From Bedellia somnulentella (lineage: Eukaryota; Arthropoda; Insecta; Lepidoptera; Bedelliidae): 64,000 nucleotides of DNA. The stretch covers positions 22,604,182 to 22,668,181 of the forward strand of contig OY755171.1 in NCBI GenBank assembly GCA_963576735.1, in the 5' to 3' direction. Numbering within the stretch: the stretch's first letter is position 1; the number at the start of each line of letters is the position of its first letter. The position numbers were made by a program, and so were the translations under genes. The notes below the pieces were generated by a model that was given only the letters and a program-made list of their open reading frames with translations, did no database searches and had not been told where the DNA came from. Of the stretch, positions 1 to 11,430 are shown piece after piece.

Positions 1-2950
1 CCTACAATTCTTCGTCCCGTCCACGGCGTGGTACTGCAAGCTGTGCGACCAGTTCATAGGCGACCTGCATTGTGCGTCCGCGCATCTCAAGTCTTTACAC
101 CATGCCAAGAATTACACCGTGAGTATACCACATACAACATCATCACGACAATAGCAAGATGATAATTTCATAGGAAGCATCTCAAGTGTTTGCACCATGC
201 CAAGAATGATTGAAGACACGATGAGTATACCACACATATAGTTTTTTGGACATACATATACTCACGGCTATAAATCCCAAGAAGGGATAGCCAGAGCTTC
301 GGAATAAGAAATTACTCAACCACTTTTAAAAGTTGAGTAAGGAAGATTGTAAAAAAGAGGTTTCTGATGATGCGCCTAAAAATCACTTGAAACGCCCCAA
401 TGACCTTAGCTGTTACGAACACCCACAGGAAAAATGGGATAATGCTATTCTGAGCCAAAACTTCACAGTTTTCATTCTATTTGTGAGCTTAGCCTGACTA
501 GGTAACATTACTTCTAGCAAACTTGATACATAAAAAGGACACCATAGAAAGAAGAATTAACTCTCTTGCATTTGAGGTCTAGCTCTTTCTATTATTATTT
601 ACCAGTGTATGAACTTTCTAGTCTTGGAACAGATTTTAGACTACCTAAAAAAACCTTTTTAACTTGAGTGTATAGTGGCCGTGTCATTGAGAACTAATGA
701 TGATTTCTAATAGTGTCAGAATTGTTAATATCTTTTCAGCAGATGCACATGAATCTCAACAAATGTATCTTTATAATGGGCTATTTGACAGGTTTTTAAA
801 ATCCATTTTATATGATGTAATAGAGTTTAAGGAACCCAGTAAAAGTTATATTTTTTAAATCTGGTGCACATTTGCTGAAAAATATCAAATTAAAAATTGA
901 ATATTCAAATAGCGCGTCAAAACACTATTTTGACAATATGGCGCTGCAAACGGGTCAGTGACGTCACTTGCCTGTATTTGGTCTATGGCAACAAACGAGC
1001 CACGAGGTTTCTTTACAGGCATATGACGTCATCATAAACTCGACCATTCAAGAACGTTTTGTGTCACGTGACAAACGTTTAAAAATTTGCATTTTTATTT
1101 ATGGATTTTTAAAGAAATCAATTATTATTTTCAACTTACGTTAATAAATAACCATTTTTAAACTCTTAATTTATACTGATGACAGCAATTAACACTTTAT
1201 TACTCGCATTGTCAAATAGCCCATTGTCACACTTATTTGTAATATGAATTTCTAATCCACAGAACTTTGTGGAACAAAACCCTCATTGGGAAACCGACTG
1301 GATGTCAGATCGCCAAAAAGCCCTAGAGAAATCCAGGATGCAGAAAATGAAGATAGACGAGAAGCCCAAGATTGAAGAAAAGTACACCTCCCACACTATT
1401 ACATTCCACAAAGACGGCTTCCATACTAAGAACAGAAAGAGCCCCTTCTCGGATGACGAAAGAGAAGAAAAAGAGAGAAAGAAAGACAAGAAGAAGAAAG
1501 GAAAGAAACGCAAGAAGAGTAGCAGTGAGTCTAGTAATAGTAGCGAGTCGGACCAAGATCGGAAAAAACATAAAAGTACGTATTTTTGTACATGAATTAA
1601 AACAGTTTGACTCCATAAAACTCTTGCAGCTTAGATACTAAACATTATAGCCTAAAAGTTTACTATATAATGTTTAGTAAAATTTTGTAGTTGTATGTTA
1701 TCTACCTACACGAATAAAAAATAACAAAAATATACAGATTTTTGTATTGTACATAACATAACATAAACGTTCACGCCGAATATCCCCGGAGGGGTTGGCA
1801 GAGGTACTAATACTTTGTCACCTGGTGTTCAGAGTACCCACGTTTTGCATGGACAGTGTACTCACGTGATAGGGGGCAGGCCTATCGCCGTTTTGTACGA
1901 ATACACTGTCACATGACTAAGTACAACTCAGCCAGCCATATTGTAATACTTATATTATGCTAGTTTTAGTGTAAAAATTATAATCACGACTTCATCACAA
2001 TTGGTTGCTAAAATGAATGACTATCTTTTCTTTTTACGATCATATTTCGTTGATTTTTAAAAAAAACTTAAAGATAATTAGACTATGTGCGTGAAGCCTC
2101 AGTGGGGATTTTTTACTGATCAATTAAAAAACGCCCTCTACTTCCAAATTTGTGAAAAATTGTAGGTAGAGGGCGCGAAGCAAGGAAAGACAAATTTCGC
2201 ATCAGTGGTCACTTGGCACAAAATTCGCGGGTTCGAGTCCAGCTGGTATTGGATTTTTTCTTTCCTTGATCGATTAGTAATCTTATAAGATGTAACTTTA
2301 AATTGGTTTCACAGCAAATTAGACATAGAATGAACTTTGCAATCACTTAAGCTCCTACTCCTTGCCTTTCAGGTAAATCAAAGTCAGAGGCAGCGATGGA
2401 AGACAAGTTGATATCGGAGTGGATGTCTTCCATCAAGGAGTCTCGTCTCAGCGACAGTGACAGGAAACTACTAGACTCACTGAAAACTAAGATCAAACAT
2501 GAGAAGGTTGACAAGCGCTCGCCAGAACATCACAGGAATAGAGAGCCTTCGCATGACAAGAAGAATTTCAGGTATGATTCAATATGCATAAAGTATGTTT
2601 GTCCTAATTAAATAAATAAATAAATAAAGCCAATGATTTCTTTTGATAGATGTAAGATACCTAGGATGACTAGTCTATCACTAATAAATAAAGTAAAGAA
2701 AAATTTCGATACCGGCGGGGATCGAACCCGCGACCTCGGGTATACGCCCCCGTCGCTCTGCCAATTGAGCTACAGTGTCAATGGCTAGCAGTGCGATTTT
2801 TTCTATCTTTCCTTTATTTATCCTTTATTTATCTATACTTATAATAAATCTGTAGAGAGGTCAATTCTGTACATGAAATATATTTTCAAAATAACTATCA
2901 GGTGGTGATTAGGGATCGATACTGATGCCAAAAATGCAATCAGTAAAATT

Positions 2951-2988
<38 letters not shown>

Positions 2989-5900
2989 GGTTTGTATGTT
3001 CCTTATGGAAACAAAAACTACTCGACGGATTTTAACGAAACTTGGTACAATTATTCTTCGTACTCCTGCGCAGGTTTTTGTATACTTTCCAGCAGAGAAA
3101 TAAATGGGAATTTTGGGAAATTTGGGGAAAACGGGAGAAGTTACTCCATTTTTTAAGCTTCCGTCGCGTGTGCAGCCTTAATGGTTAAACTTACATAGAA
3201 ATCATGTGTGGCGGAAATATTTTTCATAAAATTATCTAAAAAAAAATCATCAACAGTATATGTCTATCTTTTATGGTTGACTCACAATAACACGTGTAAT
3301 TCCTGATAGCTTAGCAGTTCGAAACATCCTGATTATATTTGTTTACTCTTACGTTCGTAAACCTCTCACTCATCACTAATTTAAAAAAGTTAACATTATT
3401 ACCTATTCAATAAAAAAAGAATCATAGAAATCGGTAGACAAACACCGAAATTATACATAAAATAAGCCATCGCGCCCGTGATCGAAACTAAATCTTTTCT
3501 AATTTACATATAACATACTAGATGGCGCCAGTAGTTTCATCCTACATAACGTAATGATTTATTTTTTAGATTGTTATAAATACTTCATGGGGTTTTATTC
3601 AAAAATTTGCTATTAAACGGAAATACTGAACCGTTCATTAAAGCGCATTCAAAATCACCAAACTACACTGTTAAGGGAGTGCTATAAATTTAATAAATTG
3701 AAAACATTACGCTGAATTTCACAATGCTTGAGCAGTGACTGAAGAAAGAAACCTCAGATATTTAAAAAAAACAACGCTACCCGTGCGAAGCTGGGACGAT
3801 CCACTAGTTAGTAATAAATAAAGGATAAATAAAGGAAAGAGCGACATGATAGTCCAGTGGCTAGAACACCCGCCCGAAAACAGAAGGGCGTGAGTTCCAA
3901 TCCTGGGTCGGGCCTACACCAATTTGTCTTTTCTAAAGTTATATGTGTGGTTAATTTATCATGGTTGTTAACGGTGAGGGAAAACATCGTGAGGAAACCC
4001 ACATGGCTGAGTTGTACTTAGTTATGTGACAGTGTATTCGTACAAAACGGCGATAGGCCTGCCCCCTATCACGTGAGTACACTGTCTAAGCAAAACGTGG
4101 GTACCTTCTCTGGACACTAGATGGCGCTGCCATGTGAGTTCAGAAGTATTGGTACCTCTGCCAACCCCTTCGGGGATAAACGGCGTGAACGTTTATGTTA
4201 TTAGTAATAATCCCCACATGAGGTTTTCATGATCGAAAACATTCAAATTAGTCTATCACTGTTATAATGATACTGGTCGACAAAAGTTAGTTGAGCTCTA
4301 AATTCTAAGCTGAATCGCCTCTATTATCTCTATCAGTCTACTTTTTAAACCGTCTACTAATCTTGTCTACGAAAGATGTTTTGTACATTCATAAATATTG
4401 CTCATAGGATTCGTTGAAACCAATGATAACTACGAGGGCATCGTTTGATTAGTTGGATATCACCATATATAAACTTGACTAGTTTGAAACAATAGGGGTT
4501 AAAATAGATACGGACAAAATTATCGTTGTTGTTTTCGTGAGCTTCTTCCCCCCATGAACTTCCATTATAGAAGACCTCCAGTAAAATCAATATTAAAATA
4601 AAAACCTTTACAAAAATTTGTGACTGTCAGTAAAATAATAAAAAATATCTTCTTATACAGAGAAATCGAACGCCGCGAGCGAATACTAGAAGAAAAGAAG
4701 AGAGATGAGAGAGAAAGAGAACGAGATGAGAGAGAAAAAGAAAGGCTGCAGGAAGAAATAGAGAAAGAGACACTGCGAGAGGAAAGAGAGAGACAGAGAG
4801 AACACCGAGAAAGAGAGAGAGCAAGAGAAAGAGATAGACTAAAATCGAAGGAGAAGAGAATAGAAGCTACTGTGGATGCTAAGAAAGTTGAGAAAAAGAT
4901 GCCTTTCATTGGTGAGGTTTTTTTTATTACTTCTATTTAATATGTACTTTATTGATAGGCATGATAAAATTCAATATAACATTCAGTTTTAAAACTAAAT
5001 TGGAATCAGTCATTTTGGTCTGTATTGGCACATATGTGATGATCATTTATATTTTGAGCCAAAATGAAGCCTGAAGTGTATTCAGATTCAGTTTTATCAC
5101 CATTTTTAATCCGTCATTACTGAAAAATGTAGTTTCCTTGTAACACTGATAATAGTCAGATATGTAAGTCCATATTAAATGTTGAATCAACTCGGTTACT
5201 TTGAACTACAAATCACAAATTATCTTGGCTTGAATGTTTTTTTAAAATAATCATTTTCGGAATTTTGTACACAACTGCATAAATAATTACCTAGGCCTAT
5301 CTAAATTCTGACAACATACATACATAAACTCACGGCTATAAATCCCTAAAAGGGGTAGCCAGAGCTGAGAGATTAGAAATTTCTCAGACACTTTTGGAAG
5401 TTGAGTGGGGAAAAGATGGTAGAATGTTGGTGATGGGTCTCCAACCGCTTCGCCCAAAAATCCCTTAAAAAGCCCCAAAACCGTTAGTCGCCTCTTACGT
5501 ACATCCACCGGAAGAAATGGGGTAGTGCTATTCTAAGCCGACACTACACAGCTTTTAAATTCTGACAAGTTCATACAAATATGCACATAATATTATTTGG
5601 TTTAAATATAGATGTGAATCTCTTTGTGGATGGTTATGTTAGTAGAGGACGACCTCGGAGGACACATGTGGACCAAATAGAAAATGTGCTAAAAAGGCAA
5701 GCATCCCAAGTATGAAAAATAAAAGAGAATGAATGAGAAGATTGATGGTTGTAAACGAAGCTAGTGAGGTTTGTCAGGATCGTACAGACTAGCGATCGAT
5801 AGTCTCTGCCTACCTCAATGGGAAATAATCGCGTGAGTATATGTATGTATTTGAATCTCACTATCAGAGTGAGATACCGCGATATGTGCGAAAGAATCCG

Positions 5901-8900
5901 CTAATGTCTGCGCAAGAACTTAACTAGTACAGCTTAACTTTACAAAAGTTTTTTACTCAAACTCAAAAGTTCTCGGGTTGGCAGAGGTACTAATACTTGT
6001 GAACATCACGTGTCAATCACCTGGTGTTCACAGTACCCACTTTTTGATAAGGTTCTTAACTTGACTTTTCACACGTTGACTTTTCAGGCAAGATGCCCGT
6101 GTACAAATCTCTCGGCCAAAAACCTAAAGTGGAAGAGATAAAGAAGGAAGACACTAAAAAGAAGGATGAAGATGAAGCCATCAAGAAGAAGAGGGAAGAG
6201 TTAGATGCAGAAATACAGAGAAAGGTAAGCAGAGATGTAGACCTATTTGAAGATGGGTGAAATCGGAACAACAACTATTTTATCAGGCTTTGCATACATA
6301 TACTCACGGCTATAAATCCCTAAAAGGGGTAGCCAGAGCTGTGGAATTAGAAATTCCTCAGCCACTTTTGGAAAGTTGCATGGGGAAGAGATGGTAAAAT
6401 AAAGGTAATTGGTGATGGGCCTCCAACCGCATCGCCCAAAAATCCCTTAATAGCCCCAATACCGTTAGTCGCCTCTTACGTACACCCACCGGAAGAAATG
6501 GATTAGTGCTATTCAAAGCCGACACTACACAGCAAATTATTCATCAATCATTTTATCAGGCTTTGGTTTGTCATTTTAGGAAAAACAAACTGTCACTTAT
6601 TTATTTGCGATATTTTCTTGTAACAATAAGTCCAAACTCTTGACAAACTATCTCTAGTTCCAAATATAACACCTAGCCTTTAGTCTTTGCTATATTCTAC
6701 ATTAAGTATGCAATACTGAGGGTTTTAGCTGAATTGCATTTTTATGACATTCACAAGATATAACCTTATTTAGCAAATAACAAATTATACGGAGATTTCT
6801 TTATTGCGTAATTAAAAGTTTGGAACATACTTAATTTAATGTTAAAGAATAAAGTTTTATGTATACTTAGTAATAAATAACCGGTGATGTTGAAAAAGTA
6901 ATAAATATTGAAACTGATTTATTTCCCAGGTGGCGGAGTTCAAATCCAAGATCGCTCAGGCGCAACTAGAAAGAGAGGCAGCTGAGGCTGTGCCCGAGAT
7001 TATGATACCGCAGTAAGTTATAGCTATATTCAAGGATATTATTTTACTAAAAGGAGTAGCCTGAGCTTTAGCAGTTGAAATAACATACATACATACATAT
7101 ACTCACGGCTATAAATCCCGAGAAGGGGTAGCCAGAGCTAAGGAATTAGAAATTCCTCAGCCACTTTTGGAAACTTGAGTGGGGAAAAGATGGTAAAGTA
7201 AAGGTTGTTGGTGATGGGTCTCCAACCGCATCGCCCAAAAATCCCTTAAAAGCCTCAATACCGTTTGTCGCCTCTTACGTACACCCATCGGAAGAAATGG
7301 GGTAGTGCTATTCTAAGCCGACACTACACAGCAACTTGCTGTGTAGTGTCGGCTTGAAATAACAATAATTTAAAATATTCCAAAACCCAATGTAGTAAAA
7401 ATTGTATTATTGCTTTTTTAGGACAACAACACTTTGCAAACTAGAAAGAAAAAATAATGAAATGTGTAAATAATAGTAATTTATAATACACCTACTATTT
7501 ATTAAAAGTTTTGGCGTTCATAAAATCAAAGTTTTTTACTACTAACGCGCGGACATTTCATTTGTTGAAATACTTGTGAGAACAGCAAAGATATACTGGC
7601 CAGTACACCCTGCTGTGTACCAACCTATAATTTGTATTTATTCTTAAATCGACATTTACATACCGCGATGTAGGAATGTGAGTGAGACGCTGCTATGTTC
7701 GAGTGAATCCGTTGTAGTGTGCGCTCTAACATTACTCCCACATACTTATTATATGGTGTGGTAGGGGTTATACTACACTAATGTTGTGGAGTGACTGATA
7801 TCGGTTAGGAGTAACTTTTTTTCTATTGAGGTCATAATTTTTTGTCATTAAAGTATCCAGTTACGTGAAAAGAGTTGGTCCTCTTGAATCGGAATTGGAT
7901 ACGAATATAGAAGTAGCCTTTGATATACGAAACTTAATGTAAACATATTTTTTTTGCATTTGCCATGTAGTGCCGGCTTAGAATGTCGCTAACCCTTTCT
8001 TCCCACGGGTGTCGTAAGAGGCGACTAAGGGTATTGGGGCTTTTTATTGGATTTTTGGGCGATGCGGTTGGAGACCCATCACCAAAAACCTTTATTTTTA
8101 CCATCTTTCCCCACTCAACTTCCAAAAGTGGCTGAGGAATTTATAATTCCTTAGCTCTGGTTACCCCCTCAAGGAAAATATAGCCGTGAGTATATGTATG
8201 TATATATATTTTTTTATCATATCTGTACAAAATGTTTAACGATAGGTCTTGGAGACACAGATGCTTCCCAAAATATTTATTTAAAAGTGTTAAATAAATA
8301 AAATAATCATTTATTTCAAAGATAAATCTTTGTATTTTGAACGTCTAATTGTAACTTAATACATACTAAGTTAACTTCGGTCAAAAAGTGTGTTTTCTTT
8401 TAAGTTTCAAAATCCATGGTAACTCTGTTTTTTCTTAATCCAGTATCTTGGTTAGATTCGTACAATTTAATTATGTGAATGTTTTTGTTCATGAAAACCT
8501 CATGTGGGGATTATTACTAATAAAGGAGGTCGCGGGTTCGATCCCCGCTGATGTCGAAATTTTTCTATCCTTTATTTATTAGCAATTTAATTAATTTACA
8601 TATATTTCAGTCCGCCGCCACCCGTAGCCAACCTGCCCCAAGATTTCCAAGATGCTCTGGACATAATATTCCCAACGCCCGCTTCCAAACAGCAATTGCA
8701 ACAAGATGTACTACATAATATACAACAGATGTCTTCAGGATTTCCCCCCATCATGCCAGGTACGTACATACATACAAACATACATACATAATAAATACAA
8801 AACAACATAATCTCCCCACGCCTGCTTTATATTTGTTCTTTTTGTATTCGAATAAGTACAATCACGATGGCTCAGTTGGGAAAACAGGCTATCGTGCAGC

Positions 8901-9936
8901 AACGTGGGTTCAAATCATGAGTCGGGCCTAAATCACTGGTCTCTTTTTAAGGCCATCATCGTAAGTCGTAAAATAAAACATTTTGAGGTAACCCACATGG
9001 GTAAGTTATACGTAGTCATGTGGTATTGTACATACATACATACATATACTCACGGCTATAAATCCCTTATCGGGGTAGCCAGAGCTTTGGAATGAAAAAT
9101 TCCTCAGCCACTTTTGGAAGTTGATTGGGGAAAAGATGGTAATAATAAATGTTTTTGGTGACGGGTCTCCAACCACATCGCCCAAAAATCACTTTATAAG
9201 CCCCTATACCCTTAGTCGCCTCTTACCATCACCCACGGGTAGAAATGGGGTAGTGTTATTCTAAGCCGACACTACACGGCACTGTGGTATTGTGTTCGAA
9301 TAAAACGGCGATTGGCCTGCCCCTTATCTATTATGCAAAACATAGGTACTCTAAACACCAAGCATTATTGTTACATAATATTTAAAAGCATTACGCCCGA
9401 TTTCTGAATTGAGTATTCCAGCTGAGAATAACTTAAGTATCGTTCTGTCGCATTGAAATCTTAACAACTGAATGAAACAAAACGATACTTAAGTCGTTCT
9501 CAGCTTCAATACTCAATCCAGATATCTCTTCAAAAACATACAATGATAACATCTGATTCTTACATCTAAATCATCAACTTTTATTCCAGGCATGCCACCC
9601 CACTTCCCGCCTATGATGCCTCAGATGCCGCCTCAGATGCCTCAGATGCCGCCTCAAATGCCGCCCCAGTTCATGAACTTCGACATGAACAACCCGCTGT
9701 ACCAGCCGCGAGGAATGACACAACTATACGACTCACACGTACCCATTGTACCTGGGTCCAAACAGAAACCCGCCAACAAAACCTTCAACAATAGGAATCA
9801 AAATCAAAATAAACTGAAGAAGGAGTTGCCGAGTAATGGGTCGGAGAAAGCTCAAGAAAGTGATGTGAAGAAAGAAGTGATGGACGATTTGGCCATGTTG
9901 GGGATGGATGCCTCAGATGTGGGCGCTGGATGTTAA
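1..9936 (+). CDS. Matrin-type zinc-finger protein, ZNF318/CG9776-like (3' eight exons; 5' end outside window)
   Basis: Eight exons join without a phase conflict: 2-118, 1263-1575, 2373-2571, 4661-4911, 6088-6224, 6930-7012, 8611-8759 and 9590-9936, giving 531 codons to a TAA stop. All introns are GT-AG. Domain order is a C2H2 matrin-type finger ([14 protein letters not shown], then [11 protein letters not shown]), a Lys/Ser-rich tract, a long Arg/Glu coiled coil, a [13 protein letters not shown] segment, and a Met/Pro/Gln-rich tail. This layout matches ZNF318 and the insect protein CG9776, which are nuclear proteins linked to RNA and transcription. The function here is inferred from that family only. 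Introns 1 to 7 carry SINEs, a Helitron and a MITE. The start codon and N-terminus lie upstream. Gene-level identity is likely but was not tested against a database. Confidence 0.75.
2..118 (+). CDS. ZNF318-like exon with C2H2 matrin-type zinc finger
   Basis: Partial exon read from base 2 and ending in phase 0 at the donor GTGAGT (119). It encodes Cys-X2-Cys at WYCKLC, then His residues in [11 protein letters not shown], the U1/matrin-type spacing used for RNA or DNA contact. Its 5' boundary lies outside the window. Confidence 0.8.
250..468 (-). repeat. SINE-A copy in ZNF318-like intron 1
   Basis: Reads CATACATATACTCACGGC to TGAGCCAAAACTTCACAG. It is the reverse orientation of the SINE-A family and somewhat diverged at its 5' end. 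Confidence 0.8.
775..1225. mobile_element. MITE-like element with 16-bp terminal inverted repeats
   Basis: AATGGGCTATTTGACA at 775-790 is repeated inverted at 1210-1225. The 451-bp interior has no ORF and carries two TGACGTCA palindromes. It lies in intron 1 of the ZNF318-like gene. The target duplication is unclear, so no superfamily is assigned. Confidence 0.7.
1263..1575 (+). CDS. ZNF318-like exon, Lys/Ser-rich linker
   Basis: Acceptor AG is at 1261-1262 and donor GTACGT at 1576. The exon starts in phase 0 and leaves one base. It encodes [13 protein letters not shown] followed by a basic [16 protein letters not shown] tract with acidic and serine runs, likely a nuclear localisation or RS-like region. 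Confidence 0.75.
1756..1945 (-). repeat. SINE-B 3' fragment
   Basis: Contains GGGGTTGGCAGAGGTACTAA and the CAGGCCTATCGCCGTTTTG block, matching in reverse the body of the full SINE-B copies at 3841 and 27142. Confidence 0.8.
2131..2260. repeat. Hairpin and SINE-C-like fragment
   Basis: GCCCTCTAC is followed about 25 bases on by its inverse GTAGAGGGC. It then runs into a tRNA B-box-like GCGGGTTCGAGTCC and a TTTCTTTCCTT tail like SINE-C. Highly decayed. Confidence 0.4.
2373..2571 (+). CDS. ZNF318-like exon, acidic/basic linker
   Basis: Acceptor TTTCAG precedes 2373 and donor GGTATG follows 2571. Two bases complete a Ser codon with the previous exon, then the frame reads [19 protein letters not shown]. 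Low complexity towards the end ([15 protein letters not shown]). Confidence 0.75.
2690..2831 (-). repeat. SINE-C copy with tRNA-like head
   Basis: Bases 2708-2779 fold on the minus strand as a tRNA-like head: A box TAGCTCAATTGG, B box GGTTCGATCCC. The flanking CTTTATTTAT tail is typical of the family. The Helitron beginning at 2832 interrupts the neighbouring sequence. Confidence 0.75.
2832..3807 (+). mobile_element. Non-autonomous Helitron
   Basis: Starts TCTATACTTATAATAAATCT and ends CCGTGCGAAGCTGG...CCACTAG, inserted between A (2831) and T (3808). These are the 5'-TC, 3'-CTAG and A|T target hallmarks of Helitrons. A (TGTC)n microsatellite lies inside at about 2955-2989, as in other Lepidoptera copies. 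There is no Rep/helicase ORF. The 3' hairpin is weak. Confidence 0.7.
3841..4200 (+). mobile_element. SINE-B, full-length tRNA-derived copy
   Basis: Head GCGACATGATAGTCCAGTGG (A-box-like) and GAGTTCCAATCCTGG (B-box-like), ending GGCGTGAACGTTTATGTTA. Nearly identical to the copy at 27142-27524, so both are recent. Inserted in a SINE-C-like region whose other half continues at 4201-4250. Confidence 0.85.
4201..4250 (+). repeat. SINE-C 3' fragment
   Basis: TAGTAATAATCCCCACATGA is the 3' part of the SINE-C family seen after the tRNA-like head at 19298 and, reversed, near 8495-8520. Confidence 0.55.
4661..4911 (+). CDS. ZNF318-like exon, Arg/Glu coiled coil
   Basis: Acceptor TTATACAG precedes 4661 and donor GGTGAG follows 4911. 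It codes almost only for R, E, K and L (for example [15 protein letters not shown]), predicting one long charged helix. The ORFs on the other strand here are Ser/Leu-rich mirror images of this purine-rich tract and are not genes. Confidence 0.75.
5315..5555 (-). mobile_element. SINE-A copy with 13-bp target duplication
   Basis: Bounded by TAAATTCTGACAA at 5302-5314 and 5556-5568. Begins with the CATACATACATA tail and ends GCCGACACTACACAGC, in ZNF318-like intron 4. Confidence 0.9.
5626..5852 (+). repeat. LINE-A 3' fragment
   Basis: Matches the end of the LINE-A ORF ([15 protein letters not shown]) and tail CGCGTGAGTATATGTATG, but with frameshifts. A 5'-truncated retrocopy. Confidence 0.8.
5972..6050 (-). 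repeat. SINE-B fragment
   Basis: GGGTTGGCAGAGGTACTAAT and CACCTGGTGTTCACAGTACC match the reversed body of SINE-B. Confidence 0.65.
6088..6224 (+). CDS. ZNF318-like exon, [13 protein letters not shown] segment
   Basis: Acceptor TTTTCAG and donor AAG|GTAAGC. Two bases complete a Gly codon, then the frame reads [20 protein letters not shown] and more charged helix. The exon ends in phase 0. Confidence 0.75.
6293..6549 (-). mobile_element. SINE-A copy with 16-bp target duplication
   Basis: ATTTTATCAGGCTTTG occurs at 6277-6292 and again at 6550-6565, enclosing the SINE. Sits in ZNF318-like intron 5. Confidence 0.9.
6930..7012 (+). CDS. ZNF318-like exon, short helix
   Basis: Short 83-base exon between acceptor TTTCCCAG and donor GTAAGT (7013). 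Encodes [20 protein letters not shown] and VPEIMIPQ, ending in phase 2. It is too short for a 60-codon ORF filter. Confidence 0.75.
7086..7353 (-). mobile_element. SINE-A copy with inverted 5' head
   Basis: Target duplication TTGAAATAACA at 7075-7085 and 7354-7364. After the normal head ...CACTACACAGCA the first 17 or so bases are repeated in the opposite direction (TGCTGTGTAGTGTCGGC, near 7337-7353), a 5' inversion as expected from twin priming. Confidence 0.88.
7961..8203 (+). repeat. SINE-A copy
   Basis: Sense orientation from TGCCATGTAGTGCCGGCTTA to TAGCCGTGAGTATATGTATG. In ZNF318-like intron 6. Confidence 0.85.
8495..8590 (+). repeat. SINE-C rearranged fragment
   Basis: Holds the reversed CATGTGGGGATTATTACTAA block joined to a B-box half GGTCGCGGGTTCGATCCCCG and CCTTTATTTATTAG tail, so two SINE-C parts in opposite order. 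Confidence 0.55.
8611..8759 (+). CDS. ZNF318-like exon, [12 protein letters not shown]
   Basis: Acceptor ATTTCAG precedes 8611 and donor GTACGT begins at 8760. Encodes [20 protein letters not shown] and a Gln-rich helix ending SSGFPPIMP, and leaves phase 1 for the last exon. Confidence 0.75.
8863..9362 (+). repeat. Old SINE-B copy split by SINE-A
   Basis: The SINE-B head (CACGATGGCTCAGTTGG, GTGGGTTCAAATCATG) runs to 9029 and its body resumes at 9283 (ATAAAACGGCGATTGGCCTG). SINE-A occupies the middle, so SINE-B is the older element. Confidence 0.8.
9030..9282 (-). mobile_element. SINE-A copy nested in SINE-B
   Basis: Target duplication TGTGGTATTGT at 9019-9029 and 9283-9293 in SINE-B sequence. 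A (CATA)n tail lies on the left. Confidence 0.92.
9394..9520. mobile_element. MITE-T copy, palindromic, with TTA on the left side
   Basis: Starts CGCCCGATTTCTGAATTGAG after TTA and is largely its own reverse complement. The right end is decayed. A well-preserved relative is at 28223-28360. Confidence 0.75.
9590..9936 (+). CDS. ZNF318-like terminal exon, Met/Pro/Gln-rich
   Basis: Acceptor TTATTCCAG (9581-9589). Begins [20 protein letters not shown], a repeated MPPQ pattern, then an Asn/Gln/Lys linker and an acidic end [16 protein letters not shown] before TAA at 9934-9936. A possible poly(A) signal ATTAAA lies at 10063-10068. Confidence 0.8.
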
Positions 9937-10360
9937 ACATTAATAGTAATATGAATGTATTATTAAGAGTTCGAAATTATACCAAGTGGATTAAAAACGA
10001 CTTTTGGACAATGATGATTATAATCTATTGTTTATGTGAAAAATACTAAAATTTAAGTTATAATTAAAGCTCAACACACTTACTTTGATTTCATATATAT
10101 TTTAATTTACTCTATTAGTGCAAGTATACAAACAGCTCACAGGATTGTGAATGAAATATAAACGCTATCGTTTACCTATCAATAGACTTCCATTATTTTA
10201 TATATTGACACGAACAATAATAGCATCACAGATTTTGTAAAGCTTTCATAGCTACATACTATATATATATATATATATATATATTGATCTGCCTTACAAG
10301 CATTTGAAATACCAAGTACGTAACGTAGTTGGTGATTGGTGGTTAACTTCAATAAACACG

Positions 10361-10599
10361 TCATATATACACACGGCTATAATTCCCTAGAAGGGGTAGC
10401 CAGAGCCAAGGAATTATAAATTCCTCAGCCACTTTTGGAAGTTGAGTGAGGAAAAGGCAGTAAAATAAAGGTTTTTGATGATGGGTCTCCAACCGCATCG
10501 CCCAATAATCCAATAAAAAGCCCCAATACCCTTAGTCGCCTCTTACGACACCCGTGGGTAGAAAGGGGTAGCGACATTCTAAGCCGGCACTACACGGCA
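10361..10599 (-). repeat. SINE-A copy downstream of ZNF318-like gene
   Basis: TATATACACACGGCTATAAT through GCCGGCACTACACGGC. A (TA)n run of about 28 bases lies just upstream at 10256-10285. Confidence 0.85.
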
Positions 10600-11430
10600 A
10601 ACAATTAACACAAATAAAACTTCTGGCTAAAGTGGGTATTTCTCTAACGCTTTTGCTTGTAGTGAATATCTACCTCTAACCAAATCAAATTTAAATATGA
10701 GAACCGTAGCGACCAAGCTAAGTTTTGTTTAGATATTTTAAAATGACATGAAATACTGTACGAAACCAAGTAATACTGAGGTATTTTTTTTAAATACTAC
10801 CTCCATATTTATCATACGGAATTGGTTGTATATGAATTTTGATATAAATAACAAATTAATGCTCAACTCTTCCCGTTTTGCCTTTTCTATAAGATAAATG
10901 TATAACATTAGTACAAAACTTCCTAAGGAACGATTATTTGTGTCAAATTAATGTTTATTTCTATATTGGGAATAAATTATTATTCTTGAATAATTCTTCA
11001 TGTTCAGTTAAAAATTCTAGTATTGTATGATTATTTTAGCAATTCTTATTACTTCCAATGAAAGTAATGAACTGGTTTGTATGTCTAATCATAATACTGT
11101 GAAATAAATTGTCCTATGTTTTTTGTAAAATTGTTGTCATTACTAGTTAATAAAACTATTGGTAAAAGTGACGAACTTTTGTATTCTAATACTTTCCATT
11201 CAAATGTAAATAAAAGCGATTTTCATAATATTAATTTGTTTTACTTAATCAATAACCCAGCAATTACATTCAAGACTGGATACAATAAAGTGGCCATATC
11301 TTTAGAAAAACCATCATCTCTGATCACAATTTTTTCTCCGTATGTTAGAATCTCTGCAAATATATTTCCATCTCTCCATATAGGGTTGCTTCCATATCCG
11401 ATACGATTTCACGCACACTACTCTACTCAT
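10600..11430. other. Intergenic, AT-rich, no recognisable feature
   Basis: No ORF with coding character, no repeat of the families seen elsewhere. The 116-codon ORF at 11116 is Asn/Leu/Ile-rich and ends in a (TA)n microsatellite, so it is probably chance. Confidence 0.4.

Noticed and set aside
4565..4909. Ser/Leu-rich ORFs on the minus strand opposite the charged exon
   Set aside because: They are mirror images of a purine-rich coiled-coil exon that fits the ZNF318-like gene in splice sites and phase.
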